A stretch of DNA of 27,328 nucleotides from DASYRM01 sp036004405 (GCA_036004405.1 DASYRM010000059.1:1-27328), one strand, 5' to 3'. Positions 1-7,561 are shown, counted from the first letter of the stretch. The notes: generated by a model from the letters alone, not told the origin. Made by a program: numbers and translations.

Positions 1-366
1 TTCCAAGGGTCCGGCTGTTCGCCGGTTAAAGCGGTACGTGAGCTGGGTTTAGAACGTCGCGAGACAGTTCGGTCTCTATCTGTGATGGGCGCAGGAGATT
101 TGAGTGGGGCTGACCTTAGTACGAGAGGACCGGGTTGGACGAACCTCTAGTGTATCGGTTGTCACGCCAGTGGCAGTGCCGAGTAGCTACGTTCGGAAGG
201 GAGAAACGCTGAATGCATCTAAGCGTGAAACCCTCCACGAGATGAGATCTCCCAGGGAGTAATCCCTCTGAAGGCTCCTGGTAGACGACCAGGTTGATAG
301 GCCAGGTGTGGAAGCACAGCGATGTGTTGAGCTAACTGGTACTAATGAGCCGTGCGGCTTGACCAT
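1..366 (+). rRNA. rrl: 23S ribosomal RNA, 3' end (partial)
   Basis: This is the last ~370 bases of the large-subunit rRNA, cut by the left edge. The sarcin-ricin loop AGTACGAGAGGACC lies at 118-131, and the upstream segment carries the peptidyl-transferase-proximal GTACGTGAGCTGGGTTTAGA. Aligning the sarcin-ricin loop with E. coli position 2654 places the mature 3' end near 366, just after the ACTAATGAGCCGTG region. Transcription is rightwards, with the 5S gene downstream, as in a standard rrn operon. The exact 3' end is uncertain by a few bases. Confidence 0.97.
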
Positions 367-575
367 ATTTTCTCTCTTCAGCAATGCATGTTGCGTGATT
401 GTGAAGGGCTACCGTTTGCAGGGTATTCAGTTGTCGGCTATGATCGTCGTAGCTCTTTGAAATGTCCTGGGACGATCGATAGGGCGATGAGGCGCGGCTG
501 ATAGCTACGCTCCACCCTGTCGAACCCCAGGCAAGTGAGATTGACAGTCAGGCCCGTTGCCGGCTGTCGACAAGG
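367..575 (+). other. 23S-5S rRNA spacer
   Basis: A 209-base spacer between the 23S and 5S genes. No tRNA cloverleaf or CCA-ended acceptor stem was found. A boxA-like element, TAGCTCTTTGAAA, lies at 450-462 and resembles the bacterial rRNA antitermination boxA (TGCTCTTTAACA). This match is by eye and tentative. Nothing else is recognisable. Confidence 0.6.
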
Positions 576-695
576 TTCCCGGTGGTCATAGGGGCAGGGT
601 CCCACCCGTTCCCATTCCGAACACGGTCGTTAAGCCTGCTACCGCCGATGGTACTGTGTGCGTAGGTGCATGGGAGAGTAGGTCGCTGCCGGGAG
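576..695 (+). rRNA. rrf: 5S ribosomal RNA
   Basis: A complete 5S rRNA of about 120 bases. The 5' end (TTCCCGG...) pairs with the 3' end (...CCGGGAG) to close helix I. Internal landmarks are CCCATTCCGAACACGG at about 612-627, the ACCGCCGATGGTACTGTG segment at about 641-658, and TGGGAGAGTAGGTCGC at about 671-685. It follows the 23S gene on the same strand and is followed at once by an intrinsic terminator that ends the rrn operon. The ends could shift by one to three bases. Confidence 0.96.
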
Positions 696-703
696 TTTTT
701 TCA

Positions 704-730
704 GCCCGCCTCGAAAGAGGCGGGCGTTTT
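704..730 (+). terminator. Intrinsic terminator of the rRNA operon
   Basis: A perfect 9-bp stem GCCCGCCTC / GAGGCGGGC closed by a GAAA (GNRA) tetraloop and followed by GTTTT. It starts 9 bases after the 5S 3' end, with a T-run (696-701) before it. This is a canonical rho-independent terminator for the rrn transcript. Confidence 0.93.
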
Positions 731-760
731 CATGTACGGCGGCGGGTGTGAACGATCGGC

Positions 761-782
761 CAAGGCCCAAGGCCCAAGGCCC
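761..782. repeat. Short tandem repeat of GGCCCAA
   Basis: About three direct copies of the heptamer GGCCCAA sit between the rRNA terminator and the stop codon of the leftward gene at 784. The tract is short and may be a slippage product with no function. Confidence 0.5.
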
Positions 783-783
783 T

Positions 784-1602
784 TTAGAACTCCCAGCCCG
801 CGATCAGCGCCATTCTCGAGCGAGGCGCCGCGGTGGTCGTCCCGAAGAGCGCCGCCACGTCGAGATACAGCCGCCGCGCCGGGCGGATTTGCAGGCTCGG
901 TCCGGCGAGAAGCTCCCGAGTCATCGAGGTGCGGGAGCGGCCGTCCGCTGCGAGCCGATCGACCAGCGCCAGCCGCGTCTCGACGCCGACCGACGCGAAC
1001 CGGCCCGCCGCGTAGCTGACGCCAGCGCTCCACGCCCGATCAACTGCTCTCTCCCCGCTGGCCTCCTGAGTCCACGCGACGTTGCTGCCCCAGTGCCAGG
1101 CGGGGCCGATGCCGCCGCCGAGCAGCAGCTTCAGCTCGCCGATGTCGGGGCCGCGGCTGGCCTCAGTCCAACCGGCCTGAATGGTGGGGTTGCCAAAGGC
1201 TCGTCCCCAGTCCGCCACCGCCCATCGCATCTCGAGCGCCTGCGCATCGATGTTGCCGATCCTTCCGTCCTGGCGGCCGGTCGTCCGCCCCGTGGCGTGC
1301 AGCCCCAGCTGGAAGCGGACGGGTAGTCCAAACTCCGCGCGATACGCGCTCCGGGTCACGGTGGGGCCGCTGGCGGACGTCGTCGGCCGCAGGTCGAAGA
1401 CGAGGGCCGTGGCGCCTTTGGGCAGCACGTAGACCTCTGTCTCGCTGAACAGCGGGCGCGCCGTCCACTGGGGCTGTCGAGTGTCAGGGGCGCTGCCCTC
1501 GGCACCGTCCGGCGTCGGGGCCTGGGCCCGGGCGGACGAAACCGCGAAGGCTGTCGCCATCAGCAGGATGCCCAGCGTTCGCAAAGAAAGGGACTCTCGC
1601 AT
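784..1602 (-). CDS. Secreted, probably outer-membrane beta-rich protein, unknown function
   Basis: A predicted exported protein of 272 residues. The first ~26 residues form a signal peptide: a charged start, the hydrophobic core TLGILLMATAFAVSSA, then ARAQ as the likely cleavage site. The mature part is rich in alternating aromatic/hydrophobic segments and Gly, with no catalytic motif, and ends in Gly-Trp-Glu-Phe. A C-terminal aromatic residue is typical of outer-membrane beta-barrels. I chose the ATG at 1602 because it begins directly with the signal peptide; an upstream in-frame ATG at 1674 would add 24 residues that do not look like an export signal. No clear Shine-Dalgarno supports either start. 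It is convergent with the rRNA operon. No family was recognised; the barrel assignment is inference. Confidence 0.72.
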   Translation of the reverse strand: MRESLSLRTLGILLMATAFAVSSARAQAPTPDGAEGSAPDTRQPQWTARPLFSETEVYVLPKGATALVFDLRPTTSASGPTVTRSAYRAEFGLPVRFQLGLHATGRTTGRQDGRIGNIDAQALEMRWAVADWGRAFGNPTIQAGWTEASRGPDIGELKLLLGGGIGPAWHWGSNVAWTQEASGERAVDRAWSAGVSYAAGRFASVGVETRLALVDRLAADGRSRTSMTRELLAGPSLQIRPARRLYLDVAALFGTTTAAPRSRMALIAGWEF

Positions 1603-1983
1603 CGTCGGTCGGCCGCAAAAGAGCAATCGGAAGACCCGGCCTGAACTGGAATGTGTCGGGAATCCGACCGTCACCGACGCCGGTGCGTGAAGCGCGCCTT
1701 CGAGCGCGCAATGCTCCGCAACGGCGCGTGGCGATGCGCACGTCGATCGAGCACGACGGGTTCATTTCCGGCGCGTTTTCGCGAGTCGCGAGGGTCTGGC
1801 CGGCGCCTTTAGTTTCAGCGCGTGCCCACTGAAGTTCGCCGCCGGCGCGCCTTGCCGGCCGAGAGCTGAACAGATTCCGATCGGACGTGCGTGTAACTAC
1901 ACGCCGGAATCCCGTCGCGAACCGACCCGGGAAATGTCCCAAACGTGGCGCTAAGCGACAGATGGTCTATGATTTAGCAGCTC
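1603..1983. other. Divergent intergenic region with a 14-bp inverted repeat
   Basis: 381 bases between two divergent genes, with no supported coding sequence. It contains the hairpin/operator-like sequence CGTGTAACTACACG at 1890-1903 (6-bp arms, 2-bp centre) and a TATGAT hexamer at 1968-1973 that fits a -10 box. No good -35 is visible 17 bases upstream of the hexamer. If the -10 is used, transcription would begin at about 1980, almost on the annotated ATG at 1984. Confidence 0.45.
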
Positions 1984-3846
1984 ATGCACGAATTGGCATC
2001 GAAGGTGCCTACGGCTGGACCGGTGCACAAGCAACTTCAACCCTGTTTTCGCCTCGTCCCCGCCGTCCTCGTGTTCTTCATCGCTGTTGCGGTCTCTGAA
2101 ACGAACGCTCAGGCCGGAGGCGCGCTGCCAAGCGCGTGGACGGCCGCCGACATCGGCTCCCCGGTCGTGCGCGGCTCCGCCACCGACGCCCCGTGCTCTG
2201 CTTCGACCGGCTGCCCTGCTTTCAGCGTGAGCGGCGCCGGCATCGGAATCGGCGGCACGGCCGATCAGTTCATGTTTCTGTATCAGAAACTCACCGGAGA
2301 CGGCGCGGTCACGATCCGTCTTCTGGGCCTGGCCGGCAGCTCGACGGTCGAGGCCGGCCTCATGATGCGAGAGTCGTCCGCGGCGTCCGCGCGTCACGCG
2401 TCAATCCTGATGGGTGGTTCCGGCGTGACAGTCCGCAGCCGCCTGGTGACAGGGGGCAATACGGTCTCGAACCCTGCGGCCCGTGGCACCTGGTTGCGCC
2501 TCGAGCGGGTAGGGCCGGCGATCAAGGCGCTGGTTTCGATCGACGGCTCGCAGTGGACCACCGTCGCCACGCAGACGCTCGCGCTCGCCTCCACTGCCTA
2601 CGTCGGGATCGTGGTGACCAGCCGCGCCCCCACGTCGCTCGCAACCGCCACCGTGTCGAACATGGCGGTGTCGAGCACCACGCCCACGCTTCCGTCGGGC
2701 TGGACATCGGCCGACGTTGGCAGCGCGGTACAGCCGGGAATCGCGTCGTATTCGAACGGCAGCTTCATCGGCGCCAGCTCCGGCGTTGGCTTCACCGGCG
2801 CGGCCGACGGATTCCGATTCGTCTACACGCGTGTCCGCGGCGACGCCAAGCTGTCCACGCGGTTGGTGGCGTCGCAGGGAGCGATCGGACGTCAGGCCGG
2901 CATCGTGCTGCGCACGACGCTCGACGCCGGTGCCGTGGAGACCGCACTCGTCGCCGACGATGCCGGCCTCGTGCTCGTGACGCGTACGGCCGCCGGTCAG
3001 ACGGCGGCGAAGACTCGCGTCGCCACCACCATTGCGCCGGTGACGCTGAAGCTTGATCGGAGCGGTTCCATGGTGACCGCGTCGTACTCGATCGACGGCA
3101 CTACCTGGAAGACGGTGGCGAGCAGTTCGAATTCGCTCGGAACCGAGGTTTATGCCGGCCTGGCTGTCGCGGGGGGATCGAGCGGCAGTCTCGCTGCGGC
3201 GGCGTTCGACCGGCTGTCTCTGGTGTCGGTGCCCGCCAATGCGCCACCGGTCGTGTCGCTTCTGACGCCCACGAGCGGCCAGCTCGTCCTGCAGGGAAAT
3301 GCGATCGCGATGGCCGCCACCGCCACAGATCCGGACGACCTCGTCGCGCGCGTGGACTTCCGTGTCAACGGCGCGGTCGTGGCCAGCGACACGGCGGCGC
3401 CGTACTCGGCGTTGTGGACCGCGAGCGCGGCCGGCGTCTACTCGATCGTGGCCACCGCTTCGGACTTCGACGGCGCCGTCACGACATCCACCGCCGCGGT
3501 CGTCACCGTGACGTCGAGCTCGAGCGCTGACCCGATTCCGACCGCGCCATCAACATCTGGATCGGGCTCTTCACCTGTCCCCTCGGGCCCGTGGCGGCTG
3601 ATCTTCGACGCGTCCAGCGATCACGCGACGGTCACGTACTACGTGCTGGACGTCTACAACTCGTCCACCCGTGCGCTCGTCGTGACGCGCAACATCGGCA
3701 AACCGGCTCGCGCCTCCGACGGCACCTGCACGGTAGACGTCGACACGCTCGTGTCGGCTATTCCGCAGGGGCTCTACGATGGAGTGGTGCGAGCGGTGTC
3801 GCCGACCGGCACCTCGGCCAGCTTCGCCTACACCTTCAGCAGGTGA
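1984..3846 (+). CDS. Secreted protein with duplicated beta-sandwich domains and Ig-like domain
   Basis: A 620-residue exported protein. An N-terminal signal (hydrophobic core at about 25-38, probable cleavage after NAQA at about 44) is followed by two homologous blocks, at about 48-230 and 236-416. They start with similar phrases (LPSAWTAADIGSPV and LPSGWTSADVGSAV) and each contains an SIDG(S/T)xW motif near its end. This resembles the concanavalin-like/DUF1349-type modules found in extracellular carbohydrate-associated proteins. Residues 420-510 match a bacterial Ig-like domain (PPVVSLLTPTSGQ ... DPDDLVARVDFRVNG). A Ser/Pro/Gly linker (510-535) leads to a C-terminal beta module. No catalytic centre is visible, so a binding or structural role is likely. 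A GTG at 2023 would give a more compact signal peptide. The gene ends 12 bases from the convergent oxygenase gene. Confidence 0.85.
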   Translation: MHELASKVPTAGPVHKQLQPCFRLVPAVLVFFIAVAVSETNAQAGGALPSAWTAADIGSPVVRGSATDAPCSASTGCPAFSVSGAGIGIGGTADQFMFLYQKLTGDGAVTIRLLGLAGSSTVEAGLMMRESSAASARHASILMGGSGVTVRSRLVTGGNTVSNPAARGTWLRLERVGPAIKALVSIDGSQWTTVATQTLALASTAYVGIVVTSRAPTSLATATVSNMAVSSTTPTLPSGWTSADVGSAVQPGIASYSNGSFIGASSGVGFTGAADGFRFVYTRVRGDAKLSTRLVASQGAIGRQAGIVLRTTLDAGAVETALVADDAGLVLVTRTAAGQTAAKTRVATTIAPVTLKLDRSGSMVTASYSIDGTTWKTVASSSNSLGTEVYAGLAVAGGSSGSLAAAAFDRLSLVSVPANAPPVVSLLTPTSGQLVLQGNAIAMAATATDPDDLVARVDFRVNGAVVASDTAAPYSALWTASAAGVYSIVATASDFDGAVTTSTAAVVTVTSSSSADPIPTAPSTSGSGSSPVPSGPWRLIFDASSDHATVTYYVLDVYNSSTRALVVTRNIGKPARASDGTCTVDVDTLVSAIPQGLYDGVVRAVSPTGTSASFAYTFSR

Positions 3847-3858
3847 GCGCGGCCGCCG

Positions 3859-4719
3859 TCAGCTCCAGAACAGCACGCGCTCGCGGCGCGCGTCGAGGGC
3901 CAGGAAGCCTCCGAGCGTGAAGCGTGCGCGTGGTCCGACGACGGGGGCCACCCGGTGCAGCAGCCGCGCCGACGCGAAGAGGAACAGATCGCCGGTGTCG
4001 GTCTTGATCGTGACCGAGCCGAAGCGCCTCTCGACACCCGCCAGGTCCCATGAGAACCCGTTCGGCATCTTCGGCGGGTTCGGCGCGTCCGGCGGGCAGT
4101 TGTAGACGCACAGCTCGCCGCCGGCGTCAGGCCCCTGCAGTGTGAAGACGTAACTGATCAAGGTGCGGCGGTCGAGGCCTGGGGCCACGTCCTTGAACAT
4201 CTCGAGCGAGGTGTGCAGGTCGTGGTGGAGCCCGATGCCCTTGCCCGCGGTGAGACGGCGCACCGTGAAGGGCGAGAAGCGCCGGCCGTCCGCTGCGTGC
4301 AGGACCTCGACGGGTCGCCCGCCGGCCACGGCGCCAAGCCCCCGGGCCACTGCCGCCGTCGGGTCCAGCACCTTGTCGAAGAGGGGCGCCCGGTCGTACC
4401 AGCCGGCGTCCTCCATGTATCGATCGAGCGTCGGGCCGGTGGGCGTGGAATAGGTCGGCGTCGCGGCGGTTCCGAGCACCTGGATGTCCTCGGGCGGCAT
4501 GACGGCGTTGGGACGGTTCCAGCCCGGATCGCGCCCGTCAGCGTCGAGGGAGGCCGCGACGCTGGCCAGTTGCGCGTCCGCCCACGACCGGCGCACCACC
4601 GCCACGTCGAGCCGTCGCTCGTACAAGTCTTCGATGGCATTCGTCAGCACGCCCGCCCCGTCGGGTGGCGCATCGATCAACAGGGGTGGCGGTTCCGTCC
4701 GGACGGCTTCCGTGGTCAT
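3859..4719 (-). CDS. 2-oxoglutarate/Fe(II)-dependent oxygenase
   Basis: 286 residues of the cupin-fold 2OG-Fe(II) dioxygenase superfamily, which couples O2 and 2-oxoglutarate decarboxylation to substrate hydroxylation. The iron facial triad can be read: His165-x-Asp167 (in GLHHDLH) and the distal His255 (ARLLHRV). Arg266 in RARFTLGGF fits the 2-oxoglutarate carboxylate anchor. The segment TGDLFLFASARLLHRV is the usual strand pair around the distal His. I chose the ATG at 4719 because a GAGAGGA Shine-Dalgarno sits 6 bases upstream of it; an ATG at 4746 has no such site. The substrate cannot be told from sequence; peptide, lipid and small-molecule hydroxylation are all possible. It stands alone, convergent with the secreted protein on its left and divergent from the gene on its right. 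Confidence 0.88.
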   Translation of the reverse strand: MTTEAVRTEPPPLLIDAPPDGAGVLTNAIEDLYERRLDVAVVRRSWADAQLASVAASLDADGRDPGWNRPNAVMPPEDIQVLGTAATPTYSTPTGPTLDRYMEDAGWYDRAPLFDKVLDPTAAVARGLGAVAGGRPVEVLHAADGRRFSPFTVRRLTAGKGIGLHHDLHTSLEMFKDVAPGLDRRTLISYVFTLQGPDAGGELCVYNCPPDAPNPPKMPNGFSWDLAGVERRFGSVTIKTDTGDLFLFASARLLHRVAPVVGPRARFTLGGFLALDARRERVLFWS

Positions 4720-4725
4720 TCGTGA

Positions 4726-4732
4726 TCCTCTC
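4726..4732 (-). promoter_or_regulatory. Shine-Dalgarno fixing the oxygenase start
   Basis: On the minus strand, GAGAGGA lies 6 bases before the ATG at 4719. This favours that start over the in-frame ATG at 4746, which would place this site inside the coding region. Confidence 0.7.
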
Positions 4733-4864
4733 GGCGCCCCGATCATAGGTCAAGGCAGGGAGACATTCCCACCGCAGCGGAAGTCATTGAGGCGACCATC
4801 CCACGGATCTTTTGTCGCCCCTCTAACGGACTAATTTGTCGGGTGTTATCGGAAACAGGCGATA

Positions 4865-4872
4865 GTTCGAAC
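4865..4872. promoter_or_regulatory. Palindrome GTTCGAAC upstream of sigma-54-like promoter
   Basis: A perfect 8-bp palindrome about 20 bases upstream of the sigma-54-like element at 4893-4908. It could be part of an activator site, but an 8-mer palindrome can occur by chance. A longer inverted repeat, GGTGTTAT (4842-4849) and ATAACACC (4960-4967), brackets the same promoter. Confidence 0.25.
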
Positions 4873-4892
4873 AATAACCAGCCCTGCTCACT

Positions 4893-4908
4893 TTGCATGC
4901 ATTTTGCA
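4893..4908 (+). promoter_or_regulatory. Candidate sigma-54 (-24/-12) promoter of the thrombospondin-repeat gene
   Basis: TTGCATGCATTTTGCA compared with the sigma-54 consensus TGGCAC-N5-TTGCW: 9 of 11 fixed positions match, with the TTGCA -12 block intact. The -24 element reads TG rather than GG, so it is imperfect. Predicted transcription would start near 4919, leaving a leader of roughly 88 bases before the ATG at 5007. The last nine bases, CATTTTGCA, recur exactly in the element before the PEP-CTERM gene. Confidence 0.5.
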
Positions 4909-4992
4909 CCTCTGCCGGTCGTTCCCCCGCGTCTGGCAGCCGCCAGGGGTGGGTCACGAATAACACCTTGAAGAGCCCGCGTTCCGACTGCC

Positions 4993-5000
4993 AGAGAGGA
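4993..5000 (+). promoter_or_regulatory. Shine-Dalgarno fixing the start at 5007
   Basis: AGAGAGGA ends 6 bases before the ATG at 5007. It rules out the longer in-frame reading from ATG 4893, whose first codons coincide with the sigma-54-like element. Confidence 0.8.
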
Positions 5001-5006
5001 AACTGC

Positions 5007-6698
5007 ATGCCTCGCATCTTTCGCGCCTTCGCCAGCGTCGCAACCGCCCTGTTGCTGACCTGCGGCGTTGCCTCAGCCCAGACCAATTTCGAGAAAGACG
5101 TCAACGACACGATTGACGCGTATCTGGCCTACGCCATCGGCGCCGGCCATCTGAACGCCGGCAATCCGGCGTCGGGTCTGCCCCTGCTGGCGCTGCTCGA
5201 AAAGAACGCGCTCCCGGCCGGGTATAACGGCGCGTCCGATCTGCACAAGTGCCTGGCGCGCAATGCCGTCAGCCAGATCATCAAGTCGGGCGCGCACGTG
5301 GCTCGCGGCTTCTTTGCCGCCTACGTGGACGGCATCGACATGATGGCGCTGTCCTTCTATCAGCGCACCGGCGGCCCCAACCCGAACAACGTGGACGACC
5401 CGTGCGCTGTCAACACCACGTTCACGCCCGGCGTCACGCTGTCGGTCACCACCGCGCTCAACACGCTGGTCGATCGGGCGGTTGCGAGTCAGTCGGTCGC
5501 CGGCGTCACGAGCGGCTTCTGGGGCTACAACGGCCCTGGCGACGATTCGTCGACCACGCAGTTCGTCACCGGTGGCTTGGCCGCCGCGAAAGGTTTCTAC
5601 CTGGACTTCGGCGACCCGGGCAACCGCATTCCGGCCATCGACACGGCCACGTCCCGCACCAAGACCGGGTATTTCAACAACATCGCCACGCAGGCGTCCC
5701 AGGGCGGCGGCACGGAAGGCGGCTGGAAGTACCGCCCGCCGTCAGGCATCTGGTGCGCGCTCATCTCCTACCAGCAGACGGCGTCGGGCCTCTGGGCCGC
5801 CGGGCTGGGCGGCGCGTCGATCAACGACACGCAGGTTCAGGAGGCGTTCCTCTGGCAGCAGAAGCACTATAACTACACGACGATTGCCTACGCGCCCGAT
5901 TGCTGGGGCACGTCCTATGGCTATTTCCTGTTCTCCTCCTCCAAGGCCTACCGTCTCTACGATCTCCAGGTGGCCAACGCCGGCAATCTGAAGTCGTCGG
6001 CGCTGGGCACGCTGGCGGCGGACGCCGGGCAGGGCCGGCTGGCGCAGCGCAACCCGGTGGGTGATCCGTGCGCGCGTGTGGCCTTCCCCGCGCAGTGCCA
6101 TGGCGCCTACAACGATTACCCGAAGGGCTGGTACTACGACTACGCCTACACGATCATGAGCCGCCAGGTCGCCGGCGGGTCGTATTCCGAGCCGTCGGGC
6201 GCGTGGGATACCGTGTCCAACCAGGCCTATTACACGCTCGTGCTCGAGCGGTCGCTGGCGGGCGCCTGCATCGACAACGACAACGACGGCGTCTGCGACG
6301 ACATCGACAACTGCCCGACCATTTCCAACGCCAACCAGCAGGACACGGACAAGGATGGCAAGGGCGACGTGTGCGACGTGGACAACAAGATCAAGCTCAA
6401 CGTCGGCACCTCACCCGGCTACGGCACGTCCGGTGTGACGAACATCTCGGTCATCGGCGGACCATGGCCCGCGGGCGCCACGGCCAACGACGTCACGGTG
6501 AACATCGCGCTGACGTGCAAGGGGGCGAGCCCGACGACGGTGAAGGCCGCGTCGCTCGTGACCATCATCGGCACCACCAAGCGGGCCACCTTCAAGATTC
6601 CGGCGGGGATCGCCACCAACATGTATAGGGTCTGGGTCAGCGGTCCCGGTATCGATACGCAAAACTGCTCCAACATGCAGGTCTACGCGGCTCCGTAA
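5007..6698 (+). CDS. Secreted protein with thrombospondin type-3 calcium-binding segment
   Basis: A 563-residue exported protein. Residues 1-24 form a clean signal peptide (MPRIFRAFASVATALLL ... ASA). The N-terminal ~390 residues are rich in Tyr, Trp, Gly and Asn, with GGWKYRPPSG and GFWGYNGPG patches that recall repeats of the prenyltransferase/squalene-cyclase alpha-toroid fold; I do not claim enzymatic activity. At about 421-460 lies a thrombospondin type-3-like segment, CIDNDNDGVCDD then DTDKDGKGDVCD, with paired Cys and Asp-rich loops that bind Ca2+. A beta-rich C-terminal domain (465-563) follows, without a recognised sorting tag. The start at 5007 is set by a strong Shine-Dalgarno. The gene is preceded by a sigma-54-like promoter shared in type with the downstream PEP-CTERM gene, suggesting co-regulation of cell-surface or matrix proteins. 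Confidence 0.87.
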   Translation: MPRIFRAFASVATALLLTCGVASAQTNFEKDVNDTIDAYLAYAIGAGHLNAGNPASGLPLLALLEKNALPAGYNGASDLHKCLARNAVSQIIKSGAHVARGFFAAYVDGIDMMALSFYQRTGGPNPNNVDDPCAVNTTFTPGVTLSVTTALNTLVDRAVASQSVAGVTSGFWGYNGPGDDSSTTQFVTGGLAAAKGFYLDFGDPGNRIPAIDTATSRTKTGYFNNIATQASQGGGTEGGWKYRPPSGIWCALISYQQTASGLWAAGLGGASINDTQVQEAFLWQQKHYNYTTIAYAPDCWGTSYGYFLFSSSKAYRLYDLQVANAGNLKSSALGTLAADAGQGRLAQRNPVGDPCARVAFPAQCHGAYNDYPKGWYYDYAYTIMSRQVAGGSYSEPSGAWDTVSNQAYYTLVLERSLAGACIDNDNDGVCDDIDNCPTISNANQQDTDKDGKGDVCDVDNKIKLNVGTSPGYGTSGVTNISVIGGPWPAGATANDVTVNIALTCKGASPTTVKAASLVTIIGTTKRATFKIPAGIATNMYRVWVSGPGIDTQNCSNMQVYAAP

Positions 6699-6708
6699 GT
6701 AGATGTGC

Positions 6709-6742
6709 CCCGGGGGTTTCGGCCTCGGTCGAGACCCTCGGG
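6709..6742 (+). terminator. Terminator-like hairpin after the thrombospondin-repeat gene
   Basis: The 13-bp stem CCCGGGGGTTTCG / CGAGACCCTCGGG has two G-U wobbles and an 8-base loop, and begins 10 bases after the TAA stop. No T-run follows, so it may act as a rho-assisted or mRNA-stabilising stem instead of a true intrinsic terminator. Confidence 0.5.
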
Positions 6743-6858
6743 ATCACCAACGGGTGGCGGAGAAAAGCCTGCCTCAGGGGCGTCTTTCAACACCGTTCCA
6801 GGGCAGTGGATCGCTGAAGAGATTAGGAAATCGGCCGGATCTTACCAATGGTTGGGGT

Positions 6859-6874
6859 GGGCGCCCATTTTGCA
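6859..6874 (+). promoter_or_regulatory. Candidate sigma-54 (-24/-12) promoter of the PEP-CTERM gene
   Basis: GGGCGCCCATTTTGCA compared with TGGCAC-N5-TTGCW: 9 of 11 fixed positions match. The invariant GG (6860-6861) and GC (6872-6873) are exactly 10 bases apart, as required. Predicted transcription would start near 6885, about 58 bases before the ATG at 6943. PEP-CTERM genes are known to be controlled in some bacteria by the sigma-54 activator PrsR with its kinase PrsK, so the element fits its gene. Neither regulator is encoded in this window. Confidence 0.65.
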
Positions 6875-6942
6875 GCGGGCGGGCCGACGAACGTTAGAGT
6901 TGAGGCGCTGATTCGGCGTCGAGGATGCAAAGAGAGACCATC

Positions 6943-7518
6943 ATGAAGAAGCTGATTCAGACCGGTGTCCTGGCCTTGGCGGCGGTGATGCTGTCGTCGA
7001 ACGCGTGGGCCGAGCAGTTCGCTGTTGGCTTCGTGTTCTACACCGTGCAGGACTGCGCGCCGACGGCACCCGCTCAGACGGTGTGCGGCCAGTTCAGCAT
7101 TTCGAACCAGACGGGCGACAACAACCTGTTCGGGTTCCCGATTCTGGACTTCGTCGACTTTGGCGGGATGACGCTGTTCGTGAACGGGACCACCACCTTC
7201 ACGGTGCCCGCCGACTTCGTCGACCAGAACTCGCCCGCTCCTGGCTACAACTTCGACCTGGCCTTCAACAACGCTTCTGCCGGCGTCATCGGCGGCGGTC
7301 CGGCGCCAACGGGCCCGTTCGCGTTGGACGGCGGCGGCCTGGTCCTGCTGTCGGGCGGCTTCTTCTCCATCCCCGGCGACCTGTTCGACAACGAAGAGCA
7401 TCAGGCCCTGATCTACGTCGAGGGCGAGCGCGTTGTCCCCGAGCCGATCACGATGTCGCTCCTCGGCGTCGGCCTGGCGGGCGTTGCGATGCGGCGCCGG
7501 CAGGCAGCCAAGAACTAG
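6943..7518 (+). CDS. PEP-CTERM sorting domain-containing surface protein
   Basis: 191 residues with both export signals of an exosortase substrate. The N-terminus is a signal peptide (MKKLIQTGVLALAAVMLSS ... AWA). The C-terminus has Val-Pro-Glu-Pro (VPEP), the hydrophobic stretch ITMSLLGVGLAGVAM, then RRRQAAKN, the tripartite PEP-CTERM tag recognised and cleaved by exosortase at the inner membrane. The mature region between is Gly/Phe/Asn-rich and beta-like, with one Cys pair (QDCAPTAPAQTVCGQF). Such proteins are exported with extracellular polysaccharide and contribute to matrix or floc formation in some species. The start at 6943 has AAAGAGAG just upstream; an ATG at 6925 is in frame but would put six extra polar residues before the signal. 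The gene is monocistronic: sigma-54-like promoter before, strong terminator after. No exosortase gene lies in the window. Confidence 0.93.
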   Translation: MKKLIQTGVLALAAVMLSSNAWAEQFAVGFVFYTVQDCAPTAPAQTVCGQFSISNQTGDNNLFGFPILDFVDFGGMTLFVNGTTTFTVPADFVDQNSPAPGYNFDLAFNNASAGVIGGGPAPTGPFALDGGGLVLLSGGFFSIPGDLFDNEEHQALIYVEGERVVPEPITMSLLGVGLAGVAMRRRQAAKN

Positions 7519-7535
7519 CCTGGCTCCCCAGGATC

Positions 7536-7553
7536 GGGGCTGAAGTGAGCCCC
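7536..7553 (+). terminator. Secondary hairpin after PEP-CTERM gene
   Basis: GGGGCT-GAAGTG-AGCCCC forms a 6-bp stem between the stop codon and the main terminator. It may slow polymerase or protect the transcript. It has no T-run of its own. Confidence 0.35.
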
Positions 7554-7561
7554 GGAAGACG

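Noticed and set aside
367..575. A tRNA gene in the 23S-5S spacer
   Set aside because: No cloverleaf, T-loop GTTCRA or acceptor stem could be found.
4900..5006. A riboswitch (c-di-GMP type) in the leader of the thrombospondin-repeat gene
   Set aside because: A CTGCC/GGCAG hairpin is present, but the conserved GEMM core was not found. The region is better explained by the promoter and leader.
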